Below are positions 31,469-42,694 of a DNA stretch of 64,000 nucleotides, in pieces. Location: assembly GCA_036927565.1 (NCBI GenBank), contig JAYESD010000011.1, positions 93,347,178-93,411,177 on the forward strand. The letters are read 5' to 3'. Below the pieces are notes generated by a model, which was given only the letters and a program-made list of their open reading frames with translations, searched no databases and had not been told where the DNA came from. The number at the start of each line of letters is the position of its first letter. Within the stretch, counting starts at the first letter, position 1. Made by a program: the position numbers and the translations under genes. Source of the DNA: Tuctoria greenei. Taxonomy: Eukaryota; Streptophyta; Magnoliopsida; Poales; Poaceae.

Positions 31469-32389
31469 TCAGTTCTTCGTTTCAGCAACTCTGTTATGTT
31501 GAGGGGAGTAAGGAGCTGAAAACTCATGCTTTATGCCTTCTTCATCTAGGTACTCCTCCACTTGTGTGTTCTTGAACTCCGTGTCATTGTCGCTTCGAAT
31601 GTTCTTGATTGTCAATGAGAATTCATTTTGAGCTCGCTTGAAGAACTTCTTGAGTATTCCTTGTGTTTCTGACTTATCATGTGAAAAGAAAACCCAAGTG
31701 AAGCGACCATATTTGTTACCGCCGATGCTTATGTAGGCAATTGGACCAAATAAGTCTATGTGAAGTAGCTCGAGCGGTCTTGTTGTAGTCATGATGTTCT
31801 TCGCGGGATGAGGTGCTCCAGCTTGCTTCCCGACTTGGCATGCGCTATAGGGCCTGTCTTTCTCAAAAACAACATCCTTTAAACCTCGGATGTGATCGCC
31901 CTTGAGGAGTTTTTGAAGATTCCTCATACCAACATGCGCTAGCCGTCTATGCCACAACCCACCCATGTTGGTCTTTGCAATCAAGCATGTGTCAAGTTCG
32001 GCTTTATCCTTGTTGAAGTCAACAAGATAGAGCTTTCCCTTTAACATACTCTTAAATGCAATGGAACTGTCACTCCTCCTAGAGACGGTCACACCCTCAT
32101 TAGCGAACAAGAAATTATAACCTTTGTCACATAATTGAGATATGGACAGTAGGTTATAATCTAAGGAATCTACATGTAATACGTGAGAAAGAGTGTGTTG
32201 TGGTGATATGGCAATTTTACCGGTACCGAGCACCTTTCCTTGACTATTGTCTCCAAAGTAGATGCCCTCGCTTGGATCCTCATTTGCTTCATATTCAACG
32301 AACATCCTCCTTTCTCCGGTCATATGGTTGGTGCAACCACTGTCTAGCACCCATTTAGATCCACCAGAGGAATAGGCCTGCAAAAACAA
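31469..32389 (-). pseudogene. pol: e3 pol: protease and integrase core
   Basis: 306 codons with the protease WVLDSGCTNHMTG, HHCC region LWHRRLAHVGMRN, Asp in LLHIDLFGPI and Asp in IRSDNDTEFKN. About eight residues (the VIVDDFS part) are missing between NKYG and RFTWVFF, in frame. It ends before the catalytic Glu is fully followed by RKN (NRVAETKN). Confidence 0.87.
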
Positions 32390-32392
32390 ATT

Positions 32393-34812
32393 ATGCCTTG
32401 GTTTTAGGTACCCAAGCTTGCTTGGGTCCTTTTAGGTTAGTCACAAGGGATTTGGGCACCCACACATGAGATTTGGTGTTCTCATGGCGTGGTCCAACAT
32501 AATGAGCATAAACCATTCCTTATTTACTTCTCATTAGGACATAAGATGCATCAAAAGTTCTGAATAGCAATTGTTGTTGTTTATACATAGGACTAGTCTA
32601 GGAGACCGGACTTGTCCGAAGTACCGGACTTGTCCGAATCCCGACTGGACTAGTTCGGTGATCATTCGTGTTGTATTCATTAATTTTTGATTTTCCAGTT
32701 TGAAAGAGTCTTCCCTTTACAAAGACATTGCTATCCCTGTTATTCTTATGGCTTCTAGCTTGTTGCTTTTCACTATAAGAGTAACCAATGCCATATTTGA
32801 CATTTGTAGGACTTGTGACCAAGTATGCACTACGTGCATATTTGATCTTCTCCTTGTCAAATATGCCATTTTGTGCAGGATGCTTGTCCTTGGTAGAGGT
32901 TTACTTGTCTTTCAAACTGTTGTCAACTTTACCACATGTAGAAGTAGAAGCAACTTCAGTTTTAATGTGTTGAGAAGGTGAGCTTGAAGAGGATGAAGGG
33001 TCACCTTGCTTGAGTGACTCAACTTGCACTTCAAGGATCTTGTTAACCTTGATTAGGTTAGCAAGTTCTTCCTTGATTGTAGCATTTGAGTCGCTTAACT
33101 CCAAGCAAGTTTCCTTGCTTGAAGCTAATTCAAGCTCTAGTGACTTGCTCCGCTCCTTTTCAAGCTCTAGAAGCTTGTCAAGTTCAACATACTCCTCCAT
33201 TTGGGAGACAATCTTGTCTTCTTGACTATGTATTAACCTCTCCTTCTCAACAAGTTGATCAAGCAAAAATTTCATTTTAGTGGCTGTTTTCTTATATAAC
33301 CCAATGAGCATATCTTCATTATCACTATTAATATCACTATCACTGGAATAGGAATGCATGGAGGAGGGTTTTGTTGTTACCTTGCGTTTACCTTCCTTTG
33401 CCATGAGGCAAGTGTTGTTCCCCTTCCATGTGCCGAGTGTAGGGAAGAGAGTAGACTTCTTGGATGTCTTCTCGATGGCTATGCTAGCCATCTCTTCTTC
33501 TGATGATGATGAGGACTCATCATTTGAGGCCCACTCTTTCCCTATGTGCGCTTGCTCGGCTTGTTTCTTCTTCTTGAAGAATATCTTGGGTTGAGGCTTG
33601 GCTTCTTTGGTCTTCTTCTTGTTCTCTTCATATGGGCAATCAACTATAAAGTGGCTATACTCACCACAATTATGGCATGCCCGCCTCAACTTTGGCATTG
33701 TTCTTTCCTTGTATTTTCCTTCACTTGATTTAGTGCCTTGTATTTTCTTCATCATCTTCTTGAATTTCTTCATAAATAGTATCATGTCATCTTCATCTAA
33801 GTCACTACTCTCATCGTCCCTGTCTTCTTCTAATTGAGCTTCTCGTGATTCTTTAGATAAAGGCTTGAGGGTGGACTTCGAAGCAACCCCTTTCTTCTTT
33901 GCCGAGGTAAGGTCGGCAATTTCCTTGACATGCTTCGCTTGCTTTTCCATCATCTCTAAATTGATGATTTTTCCAAGTAGCTCATCCGGAGTCATTCTCT
34001 TGTATCCGGGGATTTCTCTAATCATGGAGCATAAGGTGACGTTGCGAGGCATGAAGGCTCTAAGGTTGAGCTTCACCACCTCGTGGTCATTCCACTTCTT
34101 GCTTCCGTACGATCGAACCTTGTTGATGAGCGTCTTAAGTCGGTTGTACATATCTTGAGGCAACTCATCTTCTTCGATTGCGAATCTTCCCAATTCGCCC
34201 TCGATCATATTGATCTTCGCTTCACGCACATGACGATCACCTTCATGTGCAGTTTGCAATGTGTCCCAGATATCCTTTGCAATCTCGAGTCCATCCACCT
34301 TGGTGAAATCGTCCCAACTGAGCGAAGAGTTAATGATTGCGGCGACTTGGGCATTTCGATGAATTGCCTACTCTTGGCTTGGTGTAAGCTCTTCATCGTC
34401 GTCCGGGATATCTATCCCCATGCACGCAATATGCCATAAACTTGGATTGAGAGAAATTAGATGCATTTTCATATTTTGCCTCCACATTGAGTAATCACTT
34501 CCATTGAAGTATGGGGCTTTTCCAAGAGAGATAGACAAATAATGATTATTGCTAGAATTAAGATGATCGTAGTTGAAAGGATATCGGGAGTAGTCGGTGT
34601 GACTACTCCCCTTCTTCTTTTTTTTCATCTTCAATTTTCACCTTTCCCTTGGAAATGGTTTTATTCCTTAGGAGCGTGTTGAGTTCCAGCGTCTCCTCAT
34701 CGTCATCCTCGAAGTCTTGAATGGCTTCGAGGAGCTTCTCCAATTTCTGGTTCTTATCTTCATCAACCTTCTCTTGGTTGTTGCTCTTGTGTATGTCTTT
34801 CATGTCCGACAT
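32393..34812 (-). pseudogene. gag: e3 gag, with one shift and several stops
   Basis: It starts MSDMKDIHKSNNQEK at 34812. A frame change occurs near the T-run at 34617-34626, and stops at about 34368, 32901 and 32598 (several from C-to-T changes). The body 34298-32901 has the copia gag region, CCHC knuckle CHNCGEYSHFIVDC and a coiled coil (LELEKERSKSLELELASSK). RTSP repeats lie near 32598-32665, the second-last palindrome unit being preceded by a stop. Confidence 0.87.
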
Positions 34813-34851
34813 GATCTCTTCAAGCGATTACTCTCCTTCTTGAAGAACCTC

Positions 34852-34863
34852 GCTCTGATACTA
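34852..34863 (-). other. Primer-binding site of e3
   Basis: Minus strand TAGTATCAGAGC, one change from the tRNA-Met complementary TGGTATCAGAGC, two bases from the LTR end. Confidence 0.8.
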
Positions 34864-34865
34864 AT

Positions 34866-36411
34866 TAAATGTGGCCTAGAGGGGGGTGAATATGCCTTTT
34901 TGAATTTTGTCGAAACCTGCAACACTTAACAACCAAATAAAAACTCGAGATATCAGACTAGTCCGGTCAAGTGCGGACTAGTCCGGTGTGTACCAACTCG
35001 GTTAATAAAGTTTGATCGATTAATTTGATTCTACGATGTCTGCAGCAGAAATATACAGTTAATTGAAGTGTTACACGATTATGAACTAGGGTATACCACA
35101 AGTCAATCTTATGTTTAATGTTTCAACGTAAAGTAGGCAAGATTGATTGAAACCCTAGTTTGATATGATGTATAAGAACGATGAACACAAAGCAAGAACA
35201 CAAGCAATTTATCCCGTGGTTTGGTTCCCACAGAGGCAACCTACATCCACGTTGAGGAGTCCACAAAAGGACCGAGTCTTCTCCAACCCTCGGATCGCCA
35301 CGAAGGCCAATCCTCTTCTCTTATCACAAAGGGTATATAACCAAATTCAAGGGACCGTCTCACACGTTGAGGGCTCCCCTAGATTACAATGAAAACTCCA
35401 CCAAGAACACACTCAAAAGATTACAATGAAAATCACAGGAGTGTGTTAGGGAATCAAACCAAGAGCTCAATGAGTGATGAATTGTGTCTCTCCAATGTTC
35501 CAAAATGTATCCTCAAGGGATTGATATTTGTGGCTTTTGATTTCGTGGAGAGATGTGTTTTTGAGGCTCTTGGGAGGTGTGACAGCGCAGGGGGTCGAGA
35601 GAGATCAAAGTTGGTCCGTGCACATCTATTTATATGGGGTTTCTAAAAGTGACCGTTAGGGTTACGAAGATCGGACTAGTACGTGGTGGACACCGGACTA
35701 GTCCGGTGTGCTGTGTGTAGCAAACCCTAAGTGTTCCAAAATATCGGACTAGTCCGGCTAGGAGCGGACTTATCTGATTTTGCTTCTGGAAATCTTCAGA
35801 CTAGTCCGATAGTCATCGGACTTGTCCGGATCAGTGAAACCCTAAATGAATTGGGTGACCAGTCTGCACTTGGAGGACTTGTCCGATTTAGGTCAGCGGT
35901 TTTTCGGACAAGTCCGTGCCAATATCAGACTTGTCCGATATACATCAGAACGATATCAGACTAGTCCGTGGAGTGATCGGACTTGTCCAATTTTGTGCAG
36001 CTTGTGAAGTGTTTTGAGGACTAGTCCGCACTAGGAAGGACTAGTCCGATTCTAGTCAGAGAGATATTGGACTAGTCCGTGGTGATATTGGACTTGTCGG
36101 ATCTTGTGATGAGAGATATCAGACTAGTCCGATGTCAGTCGGACTAGTCCGGTCCTGCATAAATTTGTGCAATGTGTGTGTATATTTGTGTTTGAGCTCT
36201 TGGGGTGTGTTTCCTTAACACACTCCACACACAATGATCTACTACACTTGTTCCTTGAGCTCTTTTCCACATTGCTCCTCATTCTCCCTTCTTTTTGGCA
36301 CTTTGCTTATTTTCCCATTAAAACCTATGCTCATCTCAACAAAGTAGTTAGGATCTCATTTGCTTGTCATAAATCATCCGAAACCCACAAGGGATTCCTA
36401 GAGCACATTCA
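34866..36411 (-). repeat. e3 5' LTR
   Basis: TATA box 35626-35634 (minus); palindrome cluster about 35665-36155. Ends are slightly changed (TGAATGTGC at the start in element sense, TTTA at the end). Confidence 0.9.
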
Positions 36412-36416
36412 AAAAC

Positions 36417-36792
36417 CCTTCTCTAGTTGCTCTTGAATTTTCTTCTTGAGCTCCGCTAATTCCATAGGAGGCATCCTATATGGCCTCTTAACAATAGTTG
36501 CAGTTCTAGGTATTAAATCAATAACAAACTCAATGTCTCGATTAGGTGGCATACCTGGCAACTCGTCCGGAAAAACATCCAAAAATTCACACACCGTCGA
36601 AATCTCCTCAATTGCGGCACCGTCCATATGATTCAGCTCCAATTGCTTCGGTGCGTGTTGAAATGCTTCAAACTCTACAGTGATCCCTTCCTCATTGGTC
36701 AACTTCACCGCCTTTGTGGCACATTCAATGACTCCATTGTGCTTCCTCAACCAGTCCATACCAAGTATAATGTCCAATCCTTGAGAATCCAA
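36417..36792 (-). pseudogene. pol: e2 pol: protease C-terminus and RT N-terminus
   Basis: SQGLDIILGMDWLRKHNGVIEC is the end of the gypsy retropepsin. FLDVFPDELPGMPPNRDIEFVIDL and MPPMELAELKKKIQEQLEKGF lead into RT and stop at the e3 insertion; the continuation is at 24642. Confidence 0.88.
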
Positions 36793-37015
36793 AACAATGA
36801 GGTTGGCGGAGAAGTCTACCCCCTTATTCTAAGGCTTACTTTTGGACATACTATATTTGTCCTCATCTCTCCTCCAGGAGACTTAACTAATAGAGTAAAC
36901 TTTATATGAGAGATAGGCAAACTATGCAACATATTTCGATGCAATGACTGAATGCGATGCTCTAGAATAAAATAACATAGTCGTCGGGTTGGAGTTTGCG
37001 AGAAACATAACAATC
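36793..37015 (-). pseudogene. pol: e2 pol: protease active-site region, catalytic Asp lost
   Basis: The segment on the minus strand reads LFYSRASHSVIA where a gypsy protease has a D-S-G-A-S-H-S motif. The catalytic Asp codon has become TAT (Tyr) and the Gly has become Arg. Frames shift around it. The protease cannot be active. Confidence 0.7.
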
Positions 37016-37104
37016 ACCACGTCATCCACTTGTTGAGCATCCTCCGTAGAGACATGGTTCTCGTTGCCACGAGCAAAATTTTGCTGTCCACGATTTCCTT
37101 GTGG

Positions 37105-37618
37105 TTATCCTCCATTGGGTCTTGGGTTTTGCCTCAGTGCATTGCTTCCTTGACCAAGGCCTGACTTAGGACATTGATGCGCAAAGTCTCCAGCTTCTCC
37201 ACAAGTATAACACTTCTTTACTCCACTGGGATTATTGGGGCGAGCTTGGTTCTGAACATTTGCACCAGGGAAATTAGCACGAGGTGCATAAGGCATTAGA
37301 GGCCTAGATGCTTGCATAATAGGGCGTCGCTGCACAAACTGAGTGTGCAAATCCAGGGCGATAAACAGGCGCAGAGGAGCTGAAATAAGGCGCATTTGGC
37401 GGTGCAAAGCGAGGGCGCACATTACTGCCTCGTTGCTGTCCTTGATATGGCACCTTCCTCTTGTTGTCTTGCTCCATCTCACGGACCTTGTTCTCCACCA
37501 CAATTGCTTTGTCCACAAGCTTCTGGAAGTTGACATAGTCACAATTGAGCAATCGCACCTGGATCTCGTTGTTAAGGCCCCTCATGAACAAATATTGCTT
37601 TCGGCTGTCCCGGCTCAC
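37105..37618 (-). pseudogene. gag: e2 gag: C-terminal part with altered zinc knuckle
   Basis: 37618-37304 holds SRKQYLFMRGLNNEIQVRLL and EMEQDNKRKVP. The next frame holds KKCYTCGEAGDFAHQCPKSG, a CCHC knuckle in which the His ligand is Asp (GAC). This would weaken RNA binding. Confidence 0.8.
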
Positions 37619-37814
37619 ATCCTCAGGGGCATACCCTGAAAGTTGAGTGAATTATTGAGATATTCACCCACGCTTGATCTTCCTTGCCTCAAGTTCTCAA
37701 ATTATTGTCTCTTCAAGATTGTAACTCCCTCTGACACATAATGAGAACGGAAGTTCTCTTTGAATTCGGCCCAAGTTATTCTCTAATGTTCTCATGAGCA
37801 TTGCATAAGGAATC

Positions 37815-38222
37815 TCACCAATCCGCAGTTGCTCTAACTAGTTGATGAGAAGCAAATAGGACCTTCTCCCAGTCACTGCATTGAACGATAACAAGCTTCT
37901 TCTCCACAGACTTGAGCCAATCATCAGCATCCATAGGGTCAGCAGCTTGAGCAAAGGTCGGCGGCCTAGTCCTCATAAACTCCCCCAACCATTTATGAGG
38001 AGGTGGGGGTGGCTGTGGAGGCATGTGGGGCTGATTGTTGATGTTACCAGCCCACAGTTGTCCCATAGTTTGTATCATGGTCTGCATGAGCTGGTTCTGC
38101 ATAGCCAAAAGCTGCTCAATGTTGATAGCTCCATTAGCAGGTCCTTGTCCATGGTTATTTCTAGGTGCTCCGTTGTTATCCTCCTCATCATTGCCATCCC
38201 TCTGGTTGCGAGTCCTCACCAT
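37815..38222 (-). pseudogene. gag: e2 gag: N-terminal part
   Basis: The start is taken at MVRTRNQRDGND (38222), a typical start for this gypsy lineage. It continues through NIEQLLAMQNQLMQTM, a proline run and FMRTRPPTFAQAADPMDADDWLKSVEKKL to a stop at 37815. 37619-37814 contains the next gag portion in broken frames. Confidence 0.85.
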
Positions 38223-38468
38223 CTGAAGAAAAGCAAGAGATAAGAATTTAGAAGACGTGTCCAACTATATGCATCAAGGGATATGAAACTAAACAACTAA
38301 CTAGCCGAGGTGGACATGGCAATGCTAAAGCATCCCAAAATCTTCTATTAAGCACACAAGTAAACAATATATATAGCAACCAACACACCAAGCAAAAACA
38401 CATTGATTCCTGAGTGTTCTTATGTGCTCTAAAGTGTCCATTCTATCTAGGTTGTATCCTACAGTCAA

Positions 38469-38486
38469 CCTGTGGCTCTGATACCA
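38469..38486 (-). other. Primer-binding site of e2
   Basis: TGGTATCAGAGCCACAGG on the minus strand, five bases from the LTR end, matches the initiator tRNA-Met PBS common in plant retrotransposons. Confidence 0.9.
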
Positions 38487-40650
38487 ATTTGTGACACCCG
38501 ATTCCGAAAATGAACCAAGTGAACGCATATGTGTGCCCAGGATGTACAACACACATACACAAGTGCATTCACAAAAGAGTATACAGAAAATTACCACAGA
38601 ACAAGATTAATTAACCAAATTTTATTACACAAACAATATTATCCTCGAATACAAGCTCTAGTGAATTTTAATGACAAGTTTCAACTAATGCAGCGGAATT
38701 AAACTAATAAGCAAACTAAGCAAAAGGGAATGCGCAGCTCCAACACTCCACAAGCAAGCTAACGGTAGACACAGCCTAGAACTCTGCGTTATCATTGTTA
38801 AACTCCCAATCCTGACCTGCAACTGTTGGTGGGGGAATTTCAAGGGTGAGTACATGTCGTACACAACAAGTGTGGAAAGTATGACATGTAGCTGATTCAA
38901 ATGATGAATATTATAATGACTAAGTGTTGAAAAGTACATTAAAACTTTTGAAAAGCAATATATTATATGTATGTGAAATAATCCCATCATAAACCATGTA
39001 ATCATCATAATACCAGGCCATATTCATTACCATCATCCAAATTCTAGATTTCTCGTTACCAATAACCATATCCATACCAGAAATTAATCCATTATCCAGC
39101 CATAACCATCCCAAAAACCATCCCAATACCAAGTTCCCTCTAATCATGTAGGTCATCCAGGCGCTCATAACCGGGAGCACAACTATCATGATAGTTTTAT
39201 TAGACTCTACAGAGTTTGTACCACTTTACCCACGTGTTTGTGATTTCATCACCTTGCAGTGACTAGAACCTCTATTATGCCGTCTCACACTTCCATCGGT
39301 GTGTGGTCACAAAATAGCCTTTACAAAAGGATTACTAGCCTATTTTGACCCCACTGAGGTTTCGCCGGTGGCGATGTCTCCAACAGAGCCCATCTTCAAC
39401 CAAGGGCCCCCTCTTGAGCCATTCGGATCCCAGGGTAGTCCCACCAATCATCAACAAACCCAATCCGACTATCCCTTCTCTGAGCATCCTTAATGGTCCA
39501 AATCGCACTAGCAAGCCCTAATTAATCAGCTACGCCGCACCCATACTTGGCCTCGTGGGTGGCACTGTAGTCCTGGCTTATTCTTGCATGAACCGGTCCT
39601 TAGATCTAAAGCAAGCAAACCACCATATCATCTAACACATCCACATACCAGGCTTGCTTAGATCACCTATTACCATATCATATTAACCAGTTCATATTAA
39701 CCATAATCTCATAAATGCATAATTAAGTTAGGTTGTATAGTTGTCTTCCCATCACAATTAATTAAGTGAAGCAAAAAGGGTAAAAAGCCCTTCCCGACTC
39801 CTTACCATGTATTCCAGGTGACAAGGGTGGTTTAACAAAGCTAGTGAACTTCCTACCATAGGATTTCCCATCAAATTGAAACAAGCATGCAGTTTTGTAA
39901 ACAAAACATTTATTTCAAAATAGGATCAATATGCTTCAAGGACACTTGCCTTGCTCATGGGATTGGTTCAGGTTGAAGCCTTCAAACTCTTGGTGCTGTA
40001 GATCCTCCGTGGCGCTCTCTAGCGCAAATACGTCTAATCTGCACAATAAACATACAAGACAAGAATACAATCAAAGAGTGCACAAATATTACTCAACATG
40101 ACATGACATGCATAATTAATGCAAATGCAAGGTAAAGTTAGTTAATGAGTTGCTTTTAATGATCACTAACTAGGTCTAATGGCTTTCAACAAGTTTTATA
40201 CAGGTTTGGAGCTGATTTGATCAAATTTTAGAATTAATTTAACACAATTTAACCAGGAAAATCGGACTAGTACGCTAGGGACCGGACAAGTTCGAATCGC
40301 GCGAGAACAGCATATTAGGGTTTTCTAGATCGACGCAAATTTGAAGATTTGGGGTTGAATTCACGTAAGAAAAAGGATGTAGAAGGTATACCAGGTGTTT
40401 TGAACTCCAATGAATCAAGGATCTTGGAGGTAGCACTTGGATCTTAGCGATCTAGGGTTGATGAAGAATTGGATGGTGATTTGTTGACGAAAAACGCGAA
40501 GTTGATGGAGATATTAATTCTCTTTCGTTACCTCCCCTTCTTCTCCTTGCTCTAGATCTCCTTCTCCCTCCTTGGTGGCGGCTAATCACGAGCTAAGATT
40601 TGGGTGAGGTGGAAAAGTGGCAAATAGATGTCAAGCCAAGGGGTGGGGTT

Positions 40651-40660
40651 TTTTATATAG
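40651..40660 (-). promoter_or_regulatory. TATA box of e2 5' LTR
   Basis: CTATATAAAA on the minus strand; e5 has TTATATAAA at 51568-51560 in the same position. Confidence 0.65.
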
Positions 40661-40821
40661 AGGTGGAGGCTAGGGTTAGATAGATTTCAAGTTTGGGGGT
40701 TAGTAGAGGTCGGTCCCTCATGGGCTATAAAAGAGTTAGGCACGACGTCCCTAGGCCCCCTTAATGTAAAACCCAAGAAACAAGTCGTGAAACAAAAGAC
40801 CAACTCAGAGTCATGATTTAT

Positions 40822-41180
40822 CGGACAAGTTCGAAAAGGGCCGGACTAGTCCGAAGTTGTCCAGAGAGAAATCGAACAAGTCCGGACTAGACATCGAACA
40901 AGTCTGAACTTATCCAAAGGGGAAGAACAGACAAGTCTGGCATAAAATCGGACAAGTCCGACTTTAGTCAGAGAGGAAAACGGACAAGTACGCTGGAGTA
41001 CCGGACTAGTCCGGACAAGTCTAGAGACTTAGCGAATTTTCCAAGGGTTTTGGAACACCGGACTAGTCCGCACAGGACCGAAAAAGACCGAAAGTGTCCA
41101 GAGGCAAAAACAGACTAGTCCGCAGAAAAACGGACAGGTCCGATCGAGGTCAGAGAGAAATCGGACTAGTCCGCACTTCC
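40822..41180 (-). repeat. Palindrome cluster in e2 5' LTR U3
   Basis: About 15 words of the CGGACAAGTCCG/CGGACTAGTCCG type, ending ~165 bp upstream of the TATA box. Same order as 21421-21805, with independent small losses. Confidence 0.88.
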
Positions 41181-41302
41181 CAGAATTCTCAAGTGTGGTT
41201 TTGTTCCAAATCAATTTTAAACTTGTTCCTTTTATGTTGATTAATGTTAGACACATATATGAATGTATGTAGGGCATGATGCATGAAGATGAGGGTGTTA
41301 CA

Positions 41303-41655
41303 GACATGCTCATAGTATCTAACTTAGGCAATGCATATGTATATTAGAACAATTGTACGAGCAACTCACAAACTCTTAGTCTAATCTCCATTAGGACCCA
41401 TCTACCCTCTACAATAGATTGCTTAGGTGTGTGTCACACTACCCATGTTATCAACTTACCACCGTCTTGATAATTGATTGGTATCCCATAGCTTGATCAT
41501 AAGAGTAGTGTTTACTTTACTCTGTTACCTTCCTTCAGGATAAATATGATACCCTTGGGAATACTAATGGGTGAAATGTTACAACGGTATCTTCCGTGCG
41601 CTTGTGGACCTAATATCTTACTAGAGATGATCTTTGGTGTTAAGAAATACCAACA
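41303..41655 (+). repeat. e0 3' LTR, second part
   Basis: It resumes with the GACAT duplication and matches 1533-1745 of the 5' LTR to about 41511. It then carries the ~144 bp that the 5' LTR lacks, ending TACCAACA at 41655. The following ACCAC is the e0 target duplication. Confidence 0.8.
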
Positions 41656-41660
41656 ACCAC

Positions 41661-42694
41661 CTGTCACCTACCCCTACAAACCGCGGGTCTATGAGACATC
41701 CAATGCTACTTAATTATCTAAGCACCATGCTTACATAACAAGTAAATTCCTTAAGAGTTCGGATACAAATATGATCCTAAGGCAATGACTAACCTAAACA
41801 TTGTTGAAACCAATATTGGTACCAAGCACTAAACTACTCATATTAACATAATCATATTAATACCTAATTGGACTATAGTGAGGGTGTATGATGTTTATGA
41901 TAATATAATAAAGGCACTATGACTAGATCATAACAACATCTATGCCTAATACATACGTAGACTCCACAACCAAACAAGGGATGCTTCATCCAAGCATATG
42001 AATAAATAAAGACTAATAATAATATATAAAAGCATAAAGTCATAAAAAAAGGAAAGATACATGAGCCATACCTTTCCCAATATGGACTCGGGACTAGAGG
42101 TTCCTCTCTACAGCCTAACCTCCACAAAAGACCTAGGAAAACTAGTGTATACAAGAGAGAATGCTTGAGTGGTGTGTGTGAAGCGAGGTGTGGCACTCCT
42201 ATTTATACACTCACTCGAGTTGTTTCGCGCGTTATTCTCTGGGCCTTTCACTTACTCCCGCACCAAGGAAGCCACCAGAGGTCGACACGTGTGAGTGGAC
42301 CAAGTTTGGCACCTTTTCCAGTTCGGCCAACCTCCCTACATGGCCGAGCTGGTGGTGGCACCACTCAGCCCCCACTTTCTTATAGACACTGATATGCAGG
42401 CACTTGTCAACCTTCTATATGGATCGGGGCAAAAACATGCGGGTACATGCCTGTAAGTGTGCCATTGGATCCATGGGAGGCCACATGTCATGGTCTAATT
42501 GGTTGGAAGTGTGTTTCTTTGCCATGTGGTCATGCATTCACCCCAATTCTGTATACAATACCTGCATGGATGAATTTCTCAGATTACAAGTGGAACTAGG
42601 TTATTTTTAACAATAATGTGTGCAAGAAATATTTTTTCGCTAATGTAATTGAGTTATATTGATAGTTGAAATTTCTATATAATGACCGTCAACA
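41661..42694 (-). repeat. Outermost LTR, proximal part (minus orientation)
   Basis: In element sense it begins TGTTGACGGTCATTATA at 42694, has TATAAATAG at 42207-42199 and continues to 41661, where e0 has inserted. The start and overall plan match the e0 LTR, but divergence is considerable. Its remaining end is at 330-1. Confidence 0.75.

Larger units (their letters stand above)
24643..36411 (-). mobile_element. e3: Sirevirus-type Ty1-copia retrotransposon in the e2 RT
   Basis: 11.8 kb, same family and orientation as e1, with LTRs 34866-36411 (5') and 24643-26191 (3'). The TSD AAAAC is exact (24638-24642, 36412-36416), and the uninterrupted site is visible in e5 at about 54932-54940. LTR divergence looks larger than in e1 and every ORF has stops or shifts, so it is probably older. 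It keeps the RT block that e1 lost, and a conserved third ORF with putative leader and intron. Confidence 0.92.
7628..41302 (-). mobile_element. e2: Ty3-gypsy (Tekay/Del-like) retrotransposon
   Basis: Minus-strand element with ~2.81 kb LTRs (38492-41302 as 5'; 7628-8837 joined to 20324-21926 as 3'), PBS 38469-38486, gag, protease, RT, RNase H, integrase and a chromodomain-like end, in gypsy order. The target duplication GACAT is exact on both sides. Without the two nested Sireviruses it is about 10.4 kb. Long LTRs plus a C-terminal chromodomain-like segment fit the Tekay/Del chromoviruses. A second copy (e5) starts at 49371. Frameshifts and stops leave it unable to encode a complete polyprotein. 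Confidence 0.9.
38492..41302 (-). repeat. e2 5' LTR (2.81 kb)
   Basis: In element sense TGTAACACCC at 41302 to CGGGTGTCA at 38492. TATA box CTATATAAAA at 40660-40651 (minus), palindrome cluster 41180-40822. It shows the uninterrupted form of the e1 insertion site near 39690. Confidence 0.92.
331..41655 (+). mobile_element. e0: non-coding LTR retrotransposon (LARD-like), plus strand
   Basis: Two related LTRs start with TGTTGACG at 331 and 6415. The second is interrupted by e2 and ends TACCAACA at 41655. The target duplication ACCAC is exact (326-330 and 41656-41660). Without e2 the element is about 7.6 kb. The 4.7-kb interior has no gag or pol that I can recognise, so it fits a large retrotransposon derivative mobilised by a related gypsy element. 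A purine-rich tract directly before the 3' LTR sets the orientation. It sits, in opposite orientation, inside an LTR related to its own. Confidence 0.8.

Noticed and set aside
41661..42694. Independent solo LTR with its own TSD
   Set aside because: No five-base duplication flanks it; the order of sequence shows that its other end is at 1-330, split by e0.
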